Shown piece after piece: positions 9,060-18,345 of a stretch of DNA of 64,000 bases. The notes below the pieces were generated by a model that was not told where the DNA came from, did no database searches, and saw only the letters and a program-made list of their open reading frames with translations. Source of the stretch: Chryseobacterium cupriresistens (lineage in GTDB: Bacteria > Bacteroidota > Bacteroidia > Flavobacteriales > Weeksellaceae). The translations under genes and the position numbers were made by a program. Numbering within the stretch: position 1 is the stretch's first letter; every line of letters starts with the position of its first letter. Location: contig NZ_JBKKJT010000001.1 of the NCBI RefSeq assembly GCF_046614675.1, positions 992,001 through 1,056,000 on the forward strand. The letters are read 5' to 3'.

Positions 9060-12000
9060 TTTTAAATCCTTTTTCAATAGTTACATACAATAATGGTAAG
9101 ACGAACAGAGTAAGAAAAGTTGCGACCATCAGTCCTCCAATGACCACTGTGGCCAAAGGTCTTTGTACTTCTGCTCCTGCTCCGTTGCTGACAGCCATCG
9201 GAATAAACCCCAAGGAAGCAACAAATGCTGTCATCAGCACCGGACGAAGCCTCGACTCTCCACCATCTGTAATGATTCTTACAATATTTTTAATTCCTCT
9301 CTTTTGAAGACGGTTAAACTCTGAGATCAGCACAATTCCATTGAGTACTGCCACTCCGAATAGAGCAATAAATCCCACACCCGCACTAATGCTGAAAGGC
9401 ATTCCTCTAAGTGCCATCAGAAATACACCACCAATAATAGAAAGTGGAATCGCGGTGTAAATTAACAAGCTTTCTTTAACGGAATTAAAGGCAAGGAAAA
9501 GCATTACGAAAATAAGAGCCAGAGCAATGGGAACTGCTATCATGAGACGCTGTTTGGCATTATTGAGGTTTTCAAACGAACCTCCATACGTCATATAATA
9601 TCCTGTAGGAAGTTTCATCTTCTGATCTACCTTCTGCTGAAGTTCTTCTACAATACTCTGAACATCCCTGCCTTTGATATTAAAACCTACTACAATTCTT
9701 CGTTGGGCATTTTCCCTCTGAATCTGATTGGGACCATTCTTCACTTCCACTTTAGCAAGCTGGGACAGCGGAATCTGATTTCCAAATGGTGTAGGAACCA
9801 AAAGATTTTTAATATCGGTAACATTTTTCCGGTCTTTGTTATCCAGACGTACGACCATATCAAAGCGTTTTTCACCTTCAAAAACCAATCCGGTACTTTG
9901 CCCCGCAAATGCGGTATTAACCACCCGGTTGATATCTGAGACAGATAAATGGTACTGAGCGATCAGAGGACGGTTGTATTCAATGATTACCTGCGGCATT
10001 CCCGAAACAGGTTCTATATAGAGATTCTGGGTTCCTTCCACTGTTTCTATAATTTTCCCGAGCTTCTGGGCATTTTGGGAAAGTACATCAAGGTCTTCCC
10101 CAAAAATTTTGATCACGACGTCCTGTCTTGCCCCGGTCATCAGTTCATTAAAACGCATCTGAACAGGATATTGGAAGCTGGCAGTAATTCCTGGTACATC
10201 CTGCAGTTGTTTCCCCATTTTATCAGCCAGCTCCGGAAAAGTGGACGCTGAAGTCCATTCTTTTTTATCTTTTAGAATAACCATCATATCAGAAGCATCC
10301 ATCGGCATCGGGTCTGTAGGAACTTCCCCGCTTCCAATTTTTGTGACCACTTTTTCCACTTCGGGAAATCTGGATTTGAGAATGTGTGCTGCTTTCTGGG
10401 TACTTTCGATAGTTGTCGTCAGATTACTTCCAGGTAAAACCCTGGTATCTACGGCAAAATCACCTTCTTCAAGGGAAGGAATAAATTCACCACCCATTTT
10501 GGACAAAATGAAAACAGCAGTTATAAATAAGACTGCCACTATCCCAAAAACTATTTTGGGCACTCTGAGAAGTTTGAGCAAAACTGCCAGATATACCTTC
10601 TCTACCTTTTTCATCATTCTGTCTGATAATGTAGGCTTACCGCTTCTTTTTCTAAGCAATAACGCGCTCATCATTGGAATATAGGTCAATGAAAGCAAAA
10701 ATGCTCCCAGCAGTGCAAAAGCTACGGTCTGGGCCATAGGCTTAAACATTTTGCCTTCAATTCCCTGCAGGGTAAGGATCGGGAGATAGACAATCAGAAT
10801 GATAATCTGTCCGAAAACGGCGCTGTTCATCATTTTTCCTGCAGATTCTATAACGACGGTATCCATTTCTGATTTTCCGACAGAGAAAATCTTTTTAAAC
10901 TTTGAATTATGACTGAACTGATGTAAAACAGATTCCACAATAATCACTGCTCCATCAATAATCAGCCCGAAATCCAAAGCCCCAAGACTCATCAGATTTC
11001 CGCTGACTCCAAAGAGGTTCATCATACATATTGCAAAAAGCATCGCCAAAGGAATAACAGAGGCAACCAGCAAACCTGCTCTTATATTCCCAAGAAATAA
11101 AACGAGTACGAAGACTACAATCAATGCTCCTTCCGTAAGGTTTTTTTCTACTGTTCCAATGGCATTGTTCACCATTTTGGTTCTGTCCAGAAATGGCTCT
11201 ATCACCACTCCCTTCGGAAGCGATTTCTGAACCTGGGCAATTTTTTCCTTTACATTTTTTATGACCTGATTACTATTCTCGCCTTTGAGCATCATTACTA
11301 CAGCTCCAGAGACTTCTCCCTCATCATTAAAGGTCATGGCCCCATAACGGGTTGCAAACCCCTGCTTTACCTCAGCAATATCCCGTATAAACAACGGAAC
11401 ATCATTTGTTTTTGTCGCAATAGAAATATTGTTGATTTCTTCAATACTTCCTACTAACCCTTCACTCCTGATGTACAGAACAGTAGGCCCTTTCTCAATA
11501 TAGGCACCTCCTGTATTCTGATTGTTGGCCTGCAATGCATCAAATACGTCATTGATTGTTATTCCATAGGCATTAAGCCTGTCTGGATTTACAGCAATTT
11601 CATATTGTTTCAGCTTGCCTCCGAAGCTGCTCACCTCTGCCACTCCTTTTACTCCCAAAAGCTGTCTTCTTACAATCCAGTCCTGAATGGTGCGGAGTTC
11701 TGTGATATTGTATTTTTTTTCGTATCCCTTTTCAGGTCTTACTACATACTGGAAAATTTCACCAAGCCCTGTAGAAATAGGCCCAAGCTGTGGATTTCCT
11801 ATTCCCTGCGGAATAACAGCCTGTATCTGCTGAAGTCTTTCGGCAACCTGCTGCCTCGCCCAGTAAATGTCAACATCATCTTCAAAGACAATAGTCACCA
11901 GGGAAAGTCCAAACCTGGAGAAACTTCTGATTTCCTTTAATCCTGAAATATTATTGTTGGCCTGCTCTATAGGAAAAGTAACAAGCCGTTCTATATCTGT

Positions 12001-12174
12001 TGCACCAAATGATGGCGCAGTGGTAATAACCTGTACCTGATTGTTGGTAATATCCGGTACCGCATCTATCGGCAGTCTGGTAACCTGATAGGCGCCTACA
12101 CCAATAAGTCCCAATACCAACAATGCAATAATGAGTTTATTCTTTACAGAAAACTCAATGATTTTTGTAAGCAT
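9040..12174 (-). CDS. CusA/CzcA-family heavy-metal efflux RND transporter
   Basis: A 1044-residue inner-membrane proton-driven pump of the heavy-metal-efflux RND class, full length for the family. Evidence includes the N-terminal helix, two large periplasmic loops, and the TM4 motif DFGLIIDGAVIIVES with acidic residues typical of this class. The second half shows the expected repeat (AVPIALALIFVMLF, GVGFIALFGVAVLNGIVL). It moves metal ions out through the adaptor and channel encoded just downstream. Family knowledge allows Cu/Ag or Zn/Co/Cd, and I cannot separate the two by eye. Downstream linkage to a CxxCH haem protein and a P-type ATPase suggests a broader metal-detoxification operon. Confidence 0.95.
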   Translation of the reverse strand: MLTKIIEFSVKNKLIIALLVLGLIGVGAYQVTRLPIDAVPDITNNQVQVITTAPSFGATDIERLVTFPIEQANNNISGLKEIRSFSRFGLSLVTIVFEDDVDIYWARQQVAERLQQIQAVIPQGIGNPQLGPISTGLGEIFQYVVRPEKGYEKKYNITELRTIQDWIVRRQLLGVKGVAEVSSFGGKLKQYEIAVNPDRLNAYGITINDVFDALQANNQNTGGAYIEKGPTVLYIRSEGLVGSIEEINNISIATKTNDVPLFIRDIAEVKQGFATRYGAMTFNDEGEVSGAVVMMLKGENSNQVIKNVKEKIAQVQKSLPKGVVIEPFLDRTKMVNNAIGTVEKNLTEGALIVVFVLVLFLGNIRAGLLVASVIPLAMLFAICMMNLFGVSGNLMSLGALDFGLIIDGAVIIVESVLHQFSHNSKFKKIFSVGKSEMDTVVIESAGKMMNSAVFGQIIILIVYLPILTLQGIEGKMFKPMAQTVAFALLGAFLLSLTYIPMMSALLLRKRSGKPTLSDRMMKKVEKVYLAVLLKLLRVPKIVFGIVAVLFITAVFILSKMGGEFIPSLEEGDFAVDTRVLPGSNLTTTIESTQKAAHILKSRFPEVEKVVTKIGSGEVPTDPMPMDASDMMVILKDKKEWTSASTFPELADKMGKQLQDVPGITASFQYPVQMRFNELMTGARQDVVIKIFGEDLDVLSQNAQKLGKIIETVEGTQNLYIEPVSGMPQVIIEYNRPLIAQYHLSVSDINRVVNTAFAGQSTGLVFEGEKRFDMVVRLDNKDRKNVTDIKNLLVPTPFGNQIPLSQLAKVEVKNGPNQIQRENAQRRIVVGFNIKGRDVQSIVEELQQKVDQKMKLPTGYYMTYGGSFENLNNAKQRLMIAVPIALALIFVMLFLAFNSVKESLLIYTAIPLSIIGGVFLMALRGMPFSISAGVGFIALFGVAVLNGIVLISEFNRLQKRGIKNIVRIITDGGESRLRPVLMTAFVASLGFIPMAVSNGAGAEVQRPLATVVIGGLMVATFLTLFVLPLLYVTIEKGFKNEKNKK

Positions 12175-12299
12175 ATAATGATTAATTAATCTTAATTATC
12201 GTAATAAAATTCTGGTATTCTGACGCATAGACTCAATGCATCCGCATGACATACAGATACAGAATACCTTTCCGGTCAAAAAATGACTGGGAAAAAAGA

Positions 12300-12686
12300 T
12301 TAAGATTGACAAAATCTTGGCGGCTGCCAGATAGAATTAAGAATTTCCTTGTTATAAAGTGCGTTTTTGTAAAAGGTCTTTTTTATTTCAATAGGATTAC
12401 AAACCTTTTCTATACAATGAAAATCTAAGGAAGAATTAATAGTGAAAACCACAGCTAGCAGGTTTGCATGTGAAACAAAAGGTAATCTCTGGTCCTGATC
12501 GTGGTCACTGTCTTTTACAGGATGATCGTAATGGGTTTTCAGAAATGCAGTAAATGACATTTCAGGATTCAGGTCTTTATGCTGAATGTAATGCTCAATG
12601 AGCAACGGCATTTTCAAAAGCTGATAAAGTTCGGTTGTAGAAACCAAATACAATGTTAACAACAGTATGGAAATCAGCTTTTTCAC
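12300..12686 (-). CDS. Small exported His/Asp-rich protein heading the efflux operon
   Basis: A 128-residue protein with an N-terminal hydrophobic export segment (about 3-16). A cluster of possible metal ligands lies between residues 52 and 65 (His52, Asp54, His55, Asp59, Asp61, His62, Asp63, Asp65), and there are two late cysteines. It starts with GTG. It is the first gene of the run, 125 bases before the RND pump gene on the same strand. Proteins of this size preceding czcA-like genes are familiar in Flavobacteriia, but I know of no established function. A periplasmic metal-binding role is inference. Confidence 0.7.
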   Translation of the reverse strand: MKKLISILLLTLYLVSTTELYQLLKMPLLIEHYIQHKDLNPEMSFTAFLKTHYDHPVKDSDHDQDQRLPFVSHANLLAVVFTINSSLDFHCIEKVCNPIEIKKTFYKNALYNKEILNSIWQPPRFCQS

Positions 12687-12691
12687 TCTAT

Positions 12692-12699
12692 CAAAATTA
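12692..12699 (-). promoter_or_regulatory. Possible -7 box for the metal-efflux operon
   Basis: The minus strand reads TAATTTTG, matching the Bacteroidota -7 consensus TAnnTTTG, just upstream of the GTG at 12686. No clear TTG -33 box is seen, and the gap to the start codon is very short, so this is weak. Confidence 0.25.
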
Positions 12700-12850
12700 C
12701 AACTTTTTTCATTAAGAATGATTTTAAATAACAGGTTCTATAGCTCATAATAAAGATTTCTGAAGCAAAGCAGTCAGTTCATCCTTTAATTTTCCAGTTT
12801 CAGCATTTTATTTCATCATATTAAACTTAATATTTATTTTCTTTGTATAA

Positions 12851-13870
12851 ATGATTAAAAACGAAGGAAAAATATATTTTTACAGTTCACTATTGATTAC
12901 TTTAGTAGTCAATTCAGCTAAACTCATGGCACTTAACACGAATGGAATTATTGCCCGCTACTGGCACTTCAATATTTGGGAATATAGTTTTCAGTTTCTT
13001 TACAACTTCGTATTTTGTCTTCTGCTGTTTTATTTTAATCTTTCCCGCAACAGATTTTTTGGCATATTCAGAGAAAACAAACAATGGATCAGGTTCTATC
13101 TGGCAAATACTTTTCTTATTGCTGTTTTTTTTATTGCCGGAAGTACTATCCATTATATATTTTTCGGTACAGTGCATCTTCCGGGGACTATGATCAGAGG
13201 ATATTTTGCCAGGTTTTTACTCAGTACCATTATGATTGCTGTAGTCATCCGGCTAATTCTGCTGATGCGGGAGAGCAGAAATAAGGACCAGATTAATGAG
13301 CAACTGCAAACAGCCTATCTTCAGGCCCAGCTCAGACAGCTTCAGGAGCAGCTTAATCCTCATTTTCTTTTCAATACCCTCAGCAGTCTGTCTGCCATTG
13401 TCCGGGAAAATCCCCAACAGGCACAATCCTATATTGTACATCTGTCTAAAGTTTTCCGATACACATTGGTACACACGGGTAATGATTTGGTAACTATCAA
13501 TCAGGAACTTCTGCATCTTTCTTCCTATACCCAACTGCTTAGCATGCGTCTGGAAAATAGTTTCCAAATCAACATCGCCATAAGCCAGGAGACTTTACAG
13601 CGGGAGATTCCGCATTTATCCTTGCAGCCATTGGTTGAAAATGCGGTTAAGCATAATATTGCTACAATTTCACAACCTTTGTGTATTGATATTTATAATG
13701 AAAACAACAGTCTGGTTGTCCGAAACAATCTTCAGCCTTTACCTCATGAGACGGAAGGTACTGGACTTGGGTTAATTAATCTGGGTGAAAGATACAAGCT
13801 GCAAATACAACATGAGATAGAAATTCATACAACAAAAGAATATTTTATTGTAAAACTACCCTTATTATGA
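12851..13870 (+). CDS. LytS-type sensor histidine kinase
   Basis: A 339-residue kinase of the His_kinase/LytS family. Four membrane helices fill the first 135 residues with almost no periplasmic loop. A short coiled coil (about 140-168) leads into LNPHFLFN with the phospho-acceptor His171, then an N box (PLVENAVKHN) and GTGLGL. The stop overlaps the start of the response regulator gene by four bases (ATGA), so the two are a cognate pair. It is transcribed divergently from the metal-efflux operon, which makes that operon a plausible target. The two gene groups downstream (14747, 15127) are another. The stimulus is unknown. Confidence 0.92.
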   Translation: MIKNEGKIYFYSSLLITLVVNSAKLMALNTNGIIARYWHFNIWEYSFQFLYNFVFCLLLFYFNLSRNRFFGIFRENKQWIRFYLANTFLIAVFFIAGSTIHYIFFGTVHLPGTMIRGYFARFLLSTIMIAVVIRLILLMRESRNKDQINEQLQTAYLQAQLRQLQEQLNPHFLFNTLSSLSAIVRENPQQAQSYIVHLSKVFRYTLVHTGNDLVTINQELLHLSSYTQLLSMRLENSFQINIAISQETLQREIPHLSLQPLVENAVKHNIATISQPLCIDIYNENNSLVVRNNLQPLPHETEGTGLGLINLGERYKLQIQHEIEIHTTKEYFIVKLPLL

Positions 13871-14646
13871 GCCAGCAACTTCGCATCGTAATTATTGAAG
13901 ATGAGGCTGCCACAGCAAGAGATCTTGAGTTTATTTTAAAAGAAATCAATTCTGGTTTTGAGATTACAGTCATTTTACAAACTGTCCGGGAGTCAGTACT
14001 GTGGTTTTCTTCAAACGAGGATCACTATGATCTTGTATTTTCGGACATCCATCTCTCGGATGGTCTCTCATTTGAAATTTTCCGGCAGATTCTTATCCTG
14101 AAACCCGTTATTTTTGTGACAGCTTATGATGGTTATGCATTGGAAGCTTTCAGGAATAATGGTATTGGTTATATTTTAAAACCTTTTGATAAAGAAGAAA
14201 TCAACCGTTCTTTACTGAAATATATAACGCTGACTGCTACTGATAATGGTCTGGAACAATCAAAACTACTTGCCTTATTACAACAGCTACAATCTTCTGT
14301 GAGTCGTTATAAAAAAACATTTCTTATCCATTACTGCGGAAAGCTGATTCCTGTTGAAGCTTCTAAAATTTATTGGTTTCAAACTTCCAATGAAATGGTA
14401 TATGCCCAGCTGGAGAACGGACAAAAATATATTGTAGAATATACTTTAGAACAACTTGAGCAGCAACTGAACCCGGAGCTTTTTTTCCGTGCCAATCGTC
14501 AGTTTATTATTAATAAGAAGGCTATTGATTCTATTGAGTATTTTTTCAATGGAAGGTTATCCGTTATAATACACCCTGCTCCGGAGGAACAAGTACTTAT
14601 AAGTAAAGCAAAAGCACCAGCTTTTCGAAAATGGATAGATCAGTAA
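13867..14646 (+). CDS. LytTR-family response regulator
   Basis: A 259-residue DNA-binding response regulator. The receiver domain (1-125) has the acidic pocket Glu11-Asp12, phospho-Asp60 and a conserved KPF lysine near 118. The C-terminal LytTR domain (about 160-258) has the FFRANRQFIIN core typical of the family. Its start overlaps the kinase gene by four bases. LytTR proteins usually bind paired direct repeats upstream of exported or membrane protein genes. I could not identify such repeats with confidence in the 100 bases before the next gene. Confidence 0.92.
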   Translation: MSQQLRIVIIEDEAATARDLEFILKEINSGFEITVILQTVRESVLWFSSNEDHYDLVFSDIHLSDGLSFEIFRQILILKPVIFVTAYDGYALEAFRNNGIGYILKPFDKEEINRSLLKYITLTATDNGLEQSKLLALLQQLQSSVSRYKKTFLIHYCGKLIPVEASKIYWFQTSNEMVYAQLENGQKYIVEYTLEQLEQQLNPELFFRANRQFIINKKAIDSIEYFFNGRLSVIIHPAPEEQVLISKAKAPAFRKWIDQ

Positions 14647-14710
14647 CAATTTCACCCCCGGATTTAGTCGGTTGACCCTTTTTTTTCTTTATAAAATCTA
14701 CCTGCATTAT

Positions 14711-14718
14711 TACATTTG
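14711..14718 (+). promoter_or_regulatory. Possible -7 box upstream of the small exported protein
   Basis: TACATTTG matches TAnnTTTG and lies 28 bases before the ATG at 14747. The -33 region is T-rich but has no clear TTG at 17-23 bases. Confidence 0.35.
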
Positions 14719-14746
14719 TTTCATTAAAAACTAAAACTTATCAAAT

Positions 14747-15130
14747 ATGCATGTAAAAACAATAAAGAAAATGCTTCTGTTTACTGCAGTTATATTATGT
14801 ATACCCTTTACAGTATCTGCACAAAGTAAAAGCCTCAAACAAGCTACCCCTGAACAGAGGGCAAAAATGCAGACTGAATGGATGCGAACGAAGCTTGCAT
14901 TAAACACGATACAAGTTAAACAGGTATATGCTCTTAACCTTCAGTATGCCCAAAAGAATGATCCCATTATTCAAAGTAAGGAGGGTAATTTTTTTAAATT
15001 CAAAAAGATGAAAGCGTTACAGAATGAAAAATCTAATGCCCTAAGCCACATTCTGGATGCAGGACAATATAGAAAATATCTGGAAGCTAAAGATCAGATG
15101 ATTCATAATATTAAAGACAAAAAACAATGA
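14747..15130 (+). CDS. Small exported helical protein, Spy/DUF4890-like
   Basis: A 127-residue protein with a clear signal peptide (hydrophobic 8-22, cleavage after a VSA motif). The mature part is charged and helical, with a TPEQRAKMQTEWM opening. Bacteroidota DUF4890 proteins and the periplasmic chaperone Spy share this layout, but the similarity is general and I do not claim homology. The gene overlaps the following lipoprotein gene by four bases (ATGA). It lies 100 bases downstream of the LytTR regulator, which may control it. Confidence 0.7.
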   Translation: MHVKTIKKMLLFTAVILCIPFTVSAQSKSLKQATPEQRAKMQTEWMRTKLALNTIQVKQVYALNLQYAQKNDPIIQSKEGNFFKFKKMKALQNEKSNALSHILDAGQYRKYLEAKDQMIHNIKDKKQ

Positions 15131-16206
15131 AAAAACTATTTTATCCATGGGTAATGATAATGTTTATTACCACTTCGGCATGCTCTCAGAGTAATAATGA
15201 TACTGAGGAAGGCTCTTCTCAACAATCCAAGCTCACCAACAGTCTTCAGGGACCTATACAAAAACCTGCATCAGGGTATGGCTCAGATGGAAATTATGAA
15301 GTTGCTGAAATCGATTTTAATAATCCGCAATACGCAGGAACACAAGTTTCAATTTTCTATCCAAAAGGGATTACTTCACCCAGACCCACTATATTCTTTT
15401 CGCATCCGTTTGGTGGTGAAGAAAAGGATTACAATATAGAGCTGTATCATTTTATTGCCAAGAAAGGCTATGTTGTGGTATTTGTACCATACCGTACCGT
15501 AGATATAAGTGTTGATCACCGTTACCAGACACTTTGGGAAGGATTTATAAAAGCTGCAACAGATTATCCCAACATCATAGATACGCAGAAAGTAGGTTTT
15601 ATGGGACATTCTTTTGGTGGTGGGGCCAGCATAGATCTTGCCTATAAAGCATTTACAGAAAGAGGATGGGGACAAAATGCACGCTTTCTTTTTACCATGG
15701 CACCCTGGTATTCTTTTAACTGGAACAGCCCGTTAACCACACAACAGCAACTGCAGAATTTTCCAGCCAATACCAAAATGATTACCCAGGTTTATGATGA
15801 AGATACTGTAAATGATCACAGAATGGCAATTGATATATTTAAAAACATTAATATTTCTACAACTGAAAAAGATTTTATTTATTTTAAATCGTCTGCTATT
15901 AATGGATACAATTACATCACTGATCATGCTATGCCAAGTTCACGGAAAGCTTTTGATGCCTTGGATTATTATGGGGTATACCGTCTTCTGGATGCCATGA
16001 TGGATTATAGCTTTAATGGAAATGTCAATGCCAAGAATGTTGCTTTAGGTAATGGTTCAACGGCACAGGTTACTATGCCGTCCTACAACGGACAGATAAT
16101 GGCCCCACTCGAAGTCACAGATAATCCTACCCCGAAGTATTTGCAAAGTAAATATCAGTTTTTCTGCGGAAGCAATACCAATCCACGAAACAATTATTGT
16201 AATTGA
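15127..16206 (+). CDS. Lipoprotein alpha/beta hydrolase
   Basis: A 359-residue hydrolase with a lipoprotein signal ending at Cys19 (TTSAC), so it should be anchored at the cell envelope. The nucleophile elbow is GHSFGG with Ser162. A possible oxyanion segment (FSHPFGG) lies near residue 91, and a candidate catalytic His is in YITDHAMP near 265. This layout resembles dienelactone-hydrolase or PET-hydrolase-like serine esterases. The C-terminus has a short Cys pair in the last 20 residues, possibly a disulfide. It is translationally coupled to the preceding small exported protein. The substrate cannot be told. Confidence 0.82.
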   Translation: MKKLFYPWVMIMFITTSACSQSNNDTEEGSSQQSKLTNSLQGPIQKPASGYGSDGNYEVAEIDFNNPQYAGTQVSIFYPKGITSPRPTIFFSHPFGGEEKDYNIELYHFIAKKGYVVVFVPYRTVDISVDHRYQTLWEGFIKAATDYPNIIDTQKVGFMGHSFGGGASIDLAYKAFTERGWGQNARFLFTMAPWYSFNWNSPLTTQQQLQNFPANTKMITQVYDEDTVNDHRMAIDIFKNINISTTEKDFIYFKSSAINGYNYITDHAMPSSRKAFDALDYYGVYRLLDAMMDYSFNGNVNAKNVALGNGSTAQVTMPSYNGQIMAPLEVTDNPTPKYLQSKYQFFCGSNTNPRNNYCN

Positions 16207-16225
16207 AATTGAAATTGAAATTGAA
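16202..16225 (+). repeat. Four tandem copies of a hexanucleotide over a stop codon
   Basis: Four perfect copies of ATTGAA. Because the unit is six bases, each copy repeats the in-frame TGA, giving a series of stops spaced two codons apart at the end of the hydrolase gene. Confidence 0.9.
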
Positions 16226-16277
16226 AGAAGAATATCCGATATATCTCATTAAATAATCCTAAAAAATATCAACAATA

Positions 16278-16315
16278 AAGAGAGGTTTTGTTCCTGAAGG
16301 AAAAAGGCCTCTCTT
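16278..16315 (+). terminator. Rho-independent terminator after the hydrolase gene
   Basis: Outer stem AAGAGAGG / CCTCTCTT with an inner stem TTCCT / AGGAA, followed by TTATTTT-like sequence on the plus strand. It sits about 70 bases after the hydrolase stop. Confidence 0.8.
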
Positions 16316-16468
16316 ATTTTATGCTTTCTGTTATATTATTATATAGACCTGAACTTTATCAGCAAGAAACGTACTGTGGAGAATTGGAAAAATTCATTGT
16401 GGTTCACTTTTATCTTTATGGACACCATTTCAGTGGCAATGCGGTTTATCATTTAAAATAATAATTTC

Positions 16469-17848
16469 CTATTCCGCTTGTGCTAAAATACTTTCTTCAT
16501 CTTTTTTAAGAATCTTAACCGGGATCTGAAGTTCCGTCTGGATTTTTACCCTGAGGGCTTCCAATGCAGACAGCTCACCATGGACAAGCATGACCTGCTT
16601 TGGAGGAATTTTATATTTTCTGATCCATTCCAATAATTCAGCCTGATCTGCATGAGCGGATAACCCTGTAATTTCTGCAATATGGGCTCTGACCTCATAG
16701 TATTTTCCGTGCATTTTAAGTTCATGAGATTGATTTAACAATGCCCGGCCCCTCGTACCTTCAGCCTGAAATCCAACGATCAGCACTGTATTTCTCCTGT
16801 CGCCGATATAGTGTTTCAGATATTCAAGCACTCTTCCGCCTGTAATCATACCACTTCCTGCAATGACAATTTTTGATTGCTTTTCTGCAATTATTTCCTG
16901 GGTTTCAGTATAATCTTTTGTTATGCAAATCTTTTCCATAATATCATTCCATTGCTGCCTACCGACTAATGTATAATCTGAGTATCTTACCATAATTTCG
17001 GTAGCAGCAGCTGCCATAGGACTATCCAGAACCACTGGAATACTGACCGGGATTTTATTCTTGTTTTTAAGTTCCTGAAGGATATAAATGATTTCCTGTG
17101 CCCGCCCCACTGCAAAACAGGGAATAATTATATTTCCCCGGTCTTTTACAGTCTTATTAATCCAATATTCCAACTGATCAGATAAATCTTTATTTTCGTG
17201 GAGTCTGTCTCCGTAAGTTGATTCCATAACCAAAAAATCAGCCTGTGTAAAAAAATCGGGAGGAGCTAAAACTGCGCTGTGATTTCTTCCTATATCTCCT
17301 GAGAAAACTATTATTTTCCCAAAGCAGGTAATTCTCACAGAACAGGCTCCTATAATATGCCCACAGGGTTTAAACATACAGCTTATATGCTCGCTTAGCT
17401 TAATTTCCTTATTCTCATCAATCACAAAAAACTGTTTGAAAGATCTTTCTGCATCATTTACCGTATACAGAGGTTTTGCCGGATGATGTTTTGTATAATG
17501 ATGACGGTTGGCTTTTTCGGCATCTTCTTCCTGAAGTTTGGCGCTGTCAAGTAATATCAATTTTGTAAGTTCCTTAGTAGGGCCGCTCATGTAAATTTTA
17601 CCTTTAAACCCATTTTTTACGATAAGCGGAATATATCCGCAATGATCAAGGTGGGCATGGGTAAGAATAATGGCATCTATTTCCGAAACATCGGTATCCA
17701 GCTGCATCCAGTTTTGCTCTCTAAGGTATTTTACGCCCTGAAACAGACCACAATCAATAAGAATAGTAAGTTCAGGAGTTTTTAATAAATGTTTCGATCC
17801 GGTAACTGTTTCTGCACCGCCAAGTGATTTTAAAGTAATCGTTTTCAT
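16469..17848 (-). CDS. Beta-CASP metallo-beta-lactamase-fold RNase/hydrolase
   Basis: A 459-residue protein with the metal motif HAHLDH (His64, His66, Asp68, His69), an MBL core, a beta-CASP insert (about 205-330) and a C-terminal RMMBL segment with LSAHADQ. Relatives act on RNA as endo- or exonucleases of the CPSF73/YsgC type. It is cytosolic with no signal peptide. It is the last gene of a minus-strand run, 11 bases after hsp20. Similar genes sit in stress clusters with Hsp20 and UspA in other bacteria. An RNA-turnover role in stress is inference. Confidence 0.9.
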   Translation of the reverse strand: MKTITLKSLGGAETVTGSKHLLKTPELTILIDCGLFQGVKYLREQNWMQLDTDVSEIDAIILTHAHLDHCGYIPLIVKNGFKGKIYMSGPTKELTKLILLDSAKLQEEDAEKANRHHYTKHHPAKPLYTVNDAERSFKQFFVIDENKEIKLSEHISCMFKPCGHIIGACSVRITCFGKIIVFSGDIGRNHSAVLAPPDFFTQADFLVMESTYGDRLHENKDLSDQLEYWINKTVKDRGNIIIPCFAVGRAQEIIYILQELKNKNKIPVSIPVVLDSPMAAAATEIMVRYSDYTLVGRQQWNDIMEKICITKDYTETQEIIAEKQSKIVIAGSGMITGGRVLEYLKHYIGDRRNTVLIVGFQAEGTRGRALLNQSHELKMHGKYYEVRAHIAEITGLSAHADQAELLEWIRKYKIPPKQVMLVHGELSALEALRVKIQTELQIPVKILKKDEESILAQAE

Positions 17849-17859
17849 TTTGATATAAT

Positions 17860-18276
17860 TTACTGGACCTTTACTTTTTTATTCATCTGTTTTACGGTAT
17901 TGGCTTTACCCATTTTAATGTACAGCCGGCCATTTTTATAGTGGGCTTTGATATTACTGATATCAATACCTTCCGGAAGCCTGAAACTTCTTGCAAGAGA
18001 AGAGGTTAAAAATTCTTTTCTTACATAATTTTTTTTAATTTCTTCTTTTTTATCTGATGTATAAGCCTGAATGTTCAAAACGCCGTTTTCTATCTTTATC
18101 TTAAATTCATCTTTCTTAAAGCCGGGAGCATTAACCTGTATCTTGTAATTTCCGTTTTTATCAATGATATTGACTGAATGTTCTATTTTAGCAGGCTGGT
18201 TAACAATTTCGTTTTTACTCCAGAACTCTTCTGTTAATAGTTTTACTGCAGATTGTTTTTGGGCTAAAGTTTTCAT
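17860..18276 (-). CDS. Hsp20/alpha-crystallin small heat-shock protein
   Basis: A 138-residue small heat-shock protein. The alpha-crystallin domain spans about 33-130, with VNAPGFKKDEFKI and the closing AHYKNGRLYI element. Members bind unfolding proteins without ATP. A possible FNR/FixK-like palindrome (18288-18302) lies just upstream of the ATG. The gene is followed 11 bases later by the beta-CASP hydrolase and preceded by the lactate-dehydrogenase-like fragment gene, all on the same strand. Confidence 0.93.
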   Translation of the reverse strand: MKTLAQKQSAVKLLTEEFWSKNEIVNQPAKIEHSVNIIDKNGNYKIQVNAPGFKKDEFKIKIENGVLNIQAYTSDKKEEIKKNYVRKEFLTSSLARSFRLPEGIDISNIKAHYKNGRLYIKMGKANTVKQMNKKVKVQ

Positions 18277-18287
18277 AATAACCGTTT

Positions 18288-18302
18288 TTGATTAGATATC
18301 AA
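18288..18302. promoter_or_regulatory. FNR/FixK-like inverted repeat upstream of hsp20
   Basis: TTGAT-N5-ATCAA, 12 bases before the hsp20 ATG. The half-sites equal those of the FNR/FixK anaerobox (normally N4). Such a site occurs by chance about once or twice in this much AT-rich DNA, so the support comes from its place beside a CRP-family regulator gene. Confidence 0.35.
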
Positions 18303-18345
18303 AGGTACCATAAGACGTATTCAGAAACCGTGACAGTGATTGCAC

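Noticed and set aside
10241..10684. Plus-strand frame of 147 codons inside the RND pump gene
   Set aside because: It is antisense to a clearly conserved pump; composition follows that of the complementary strand.
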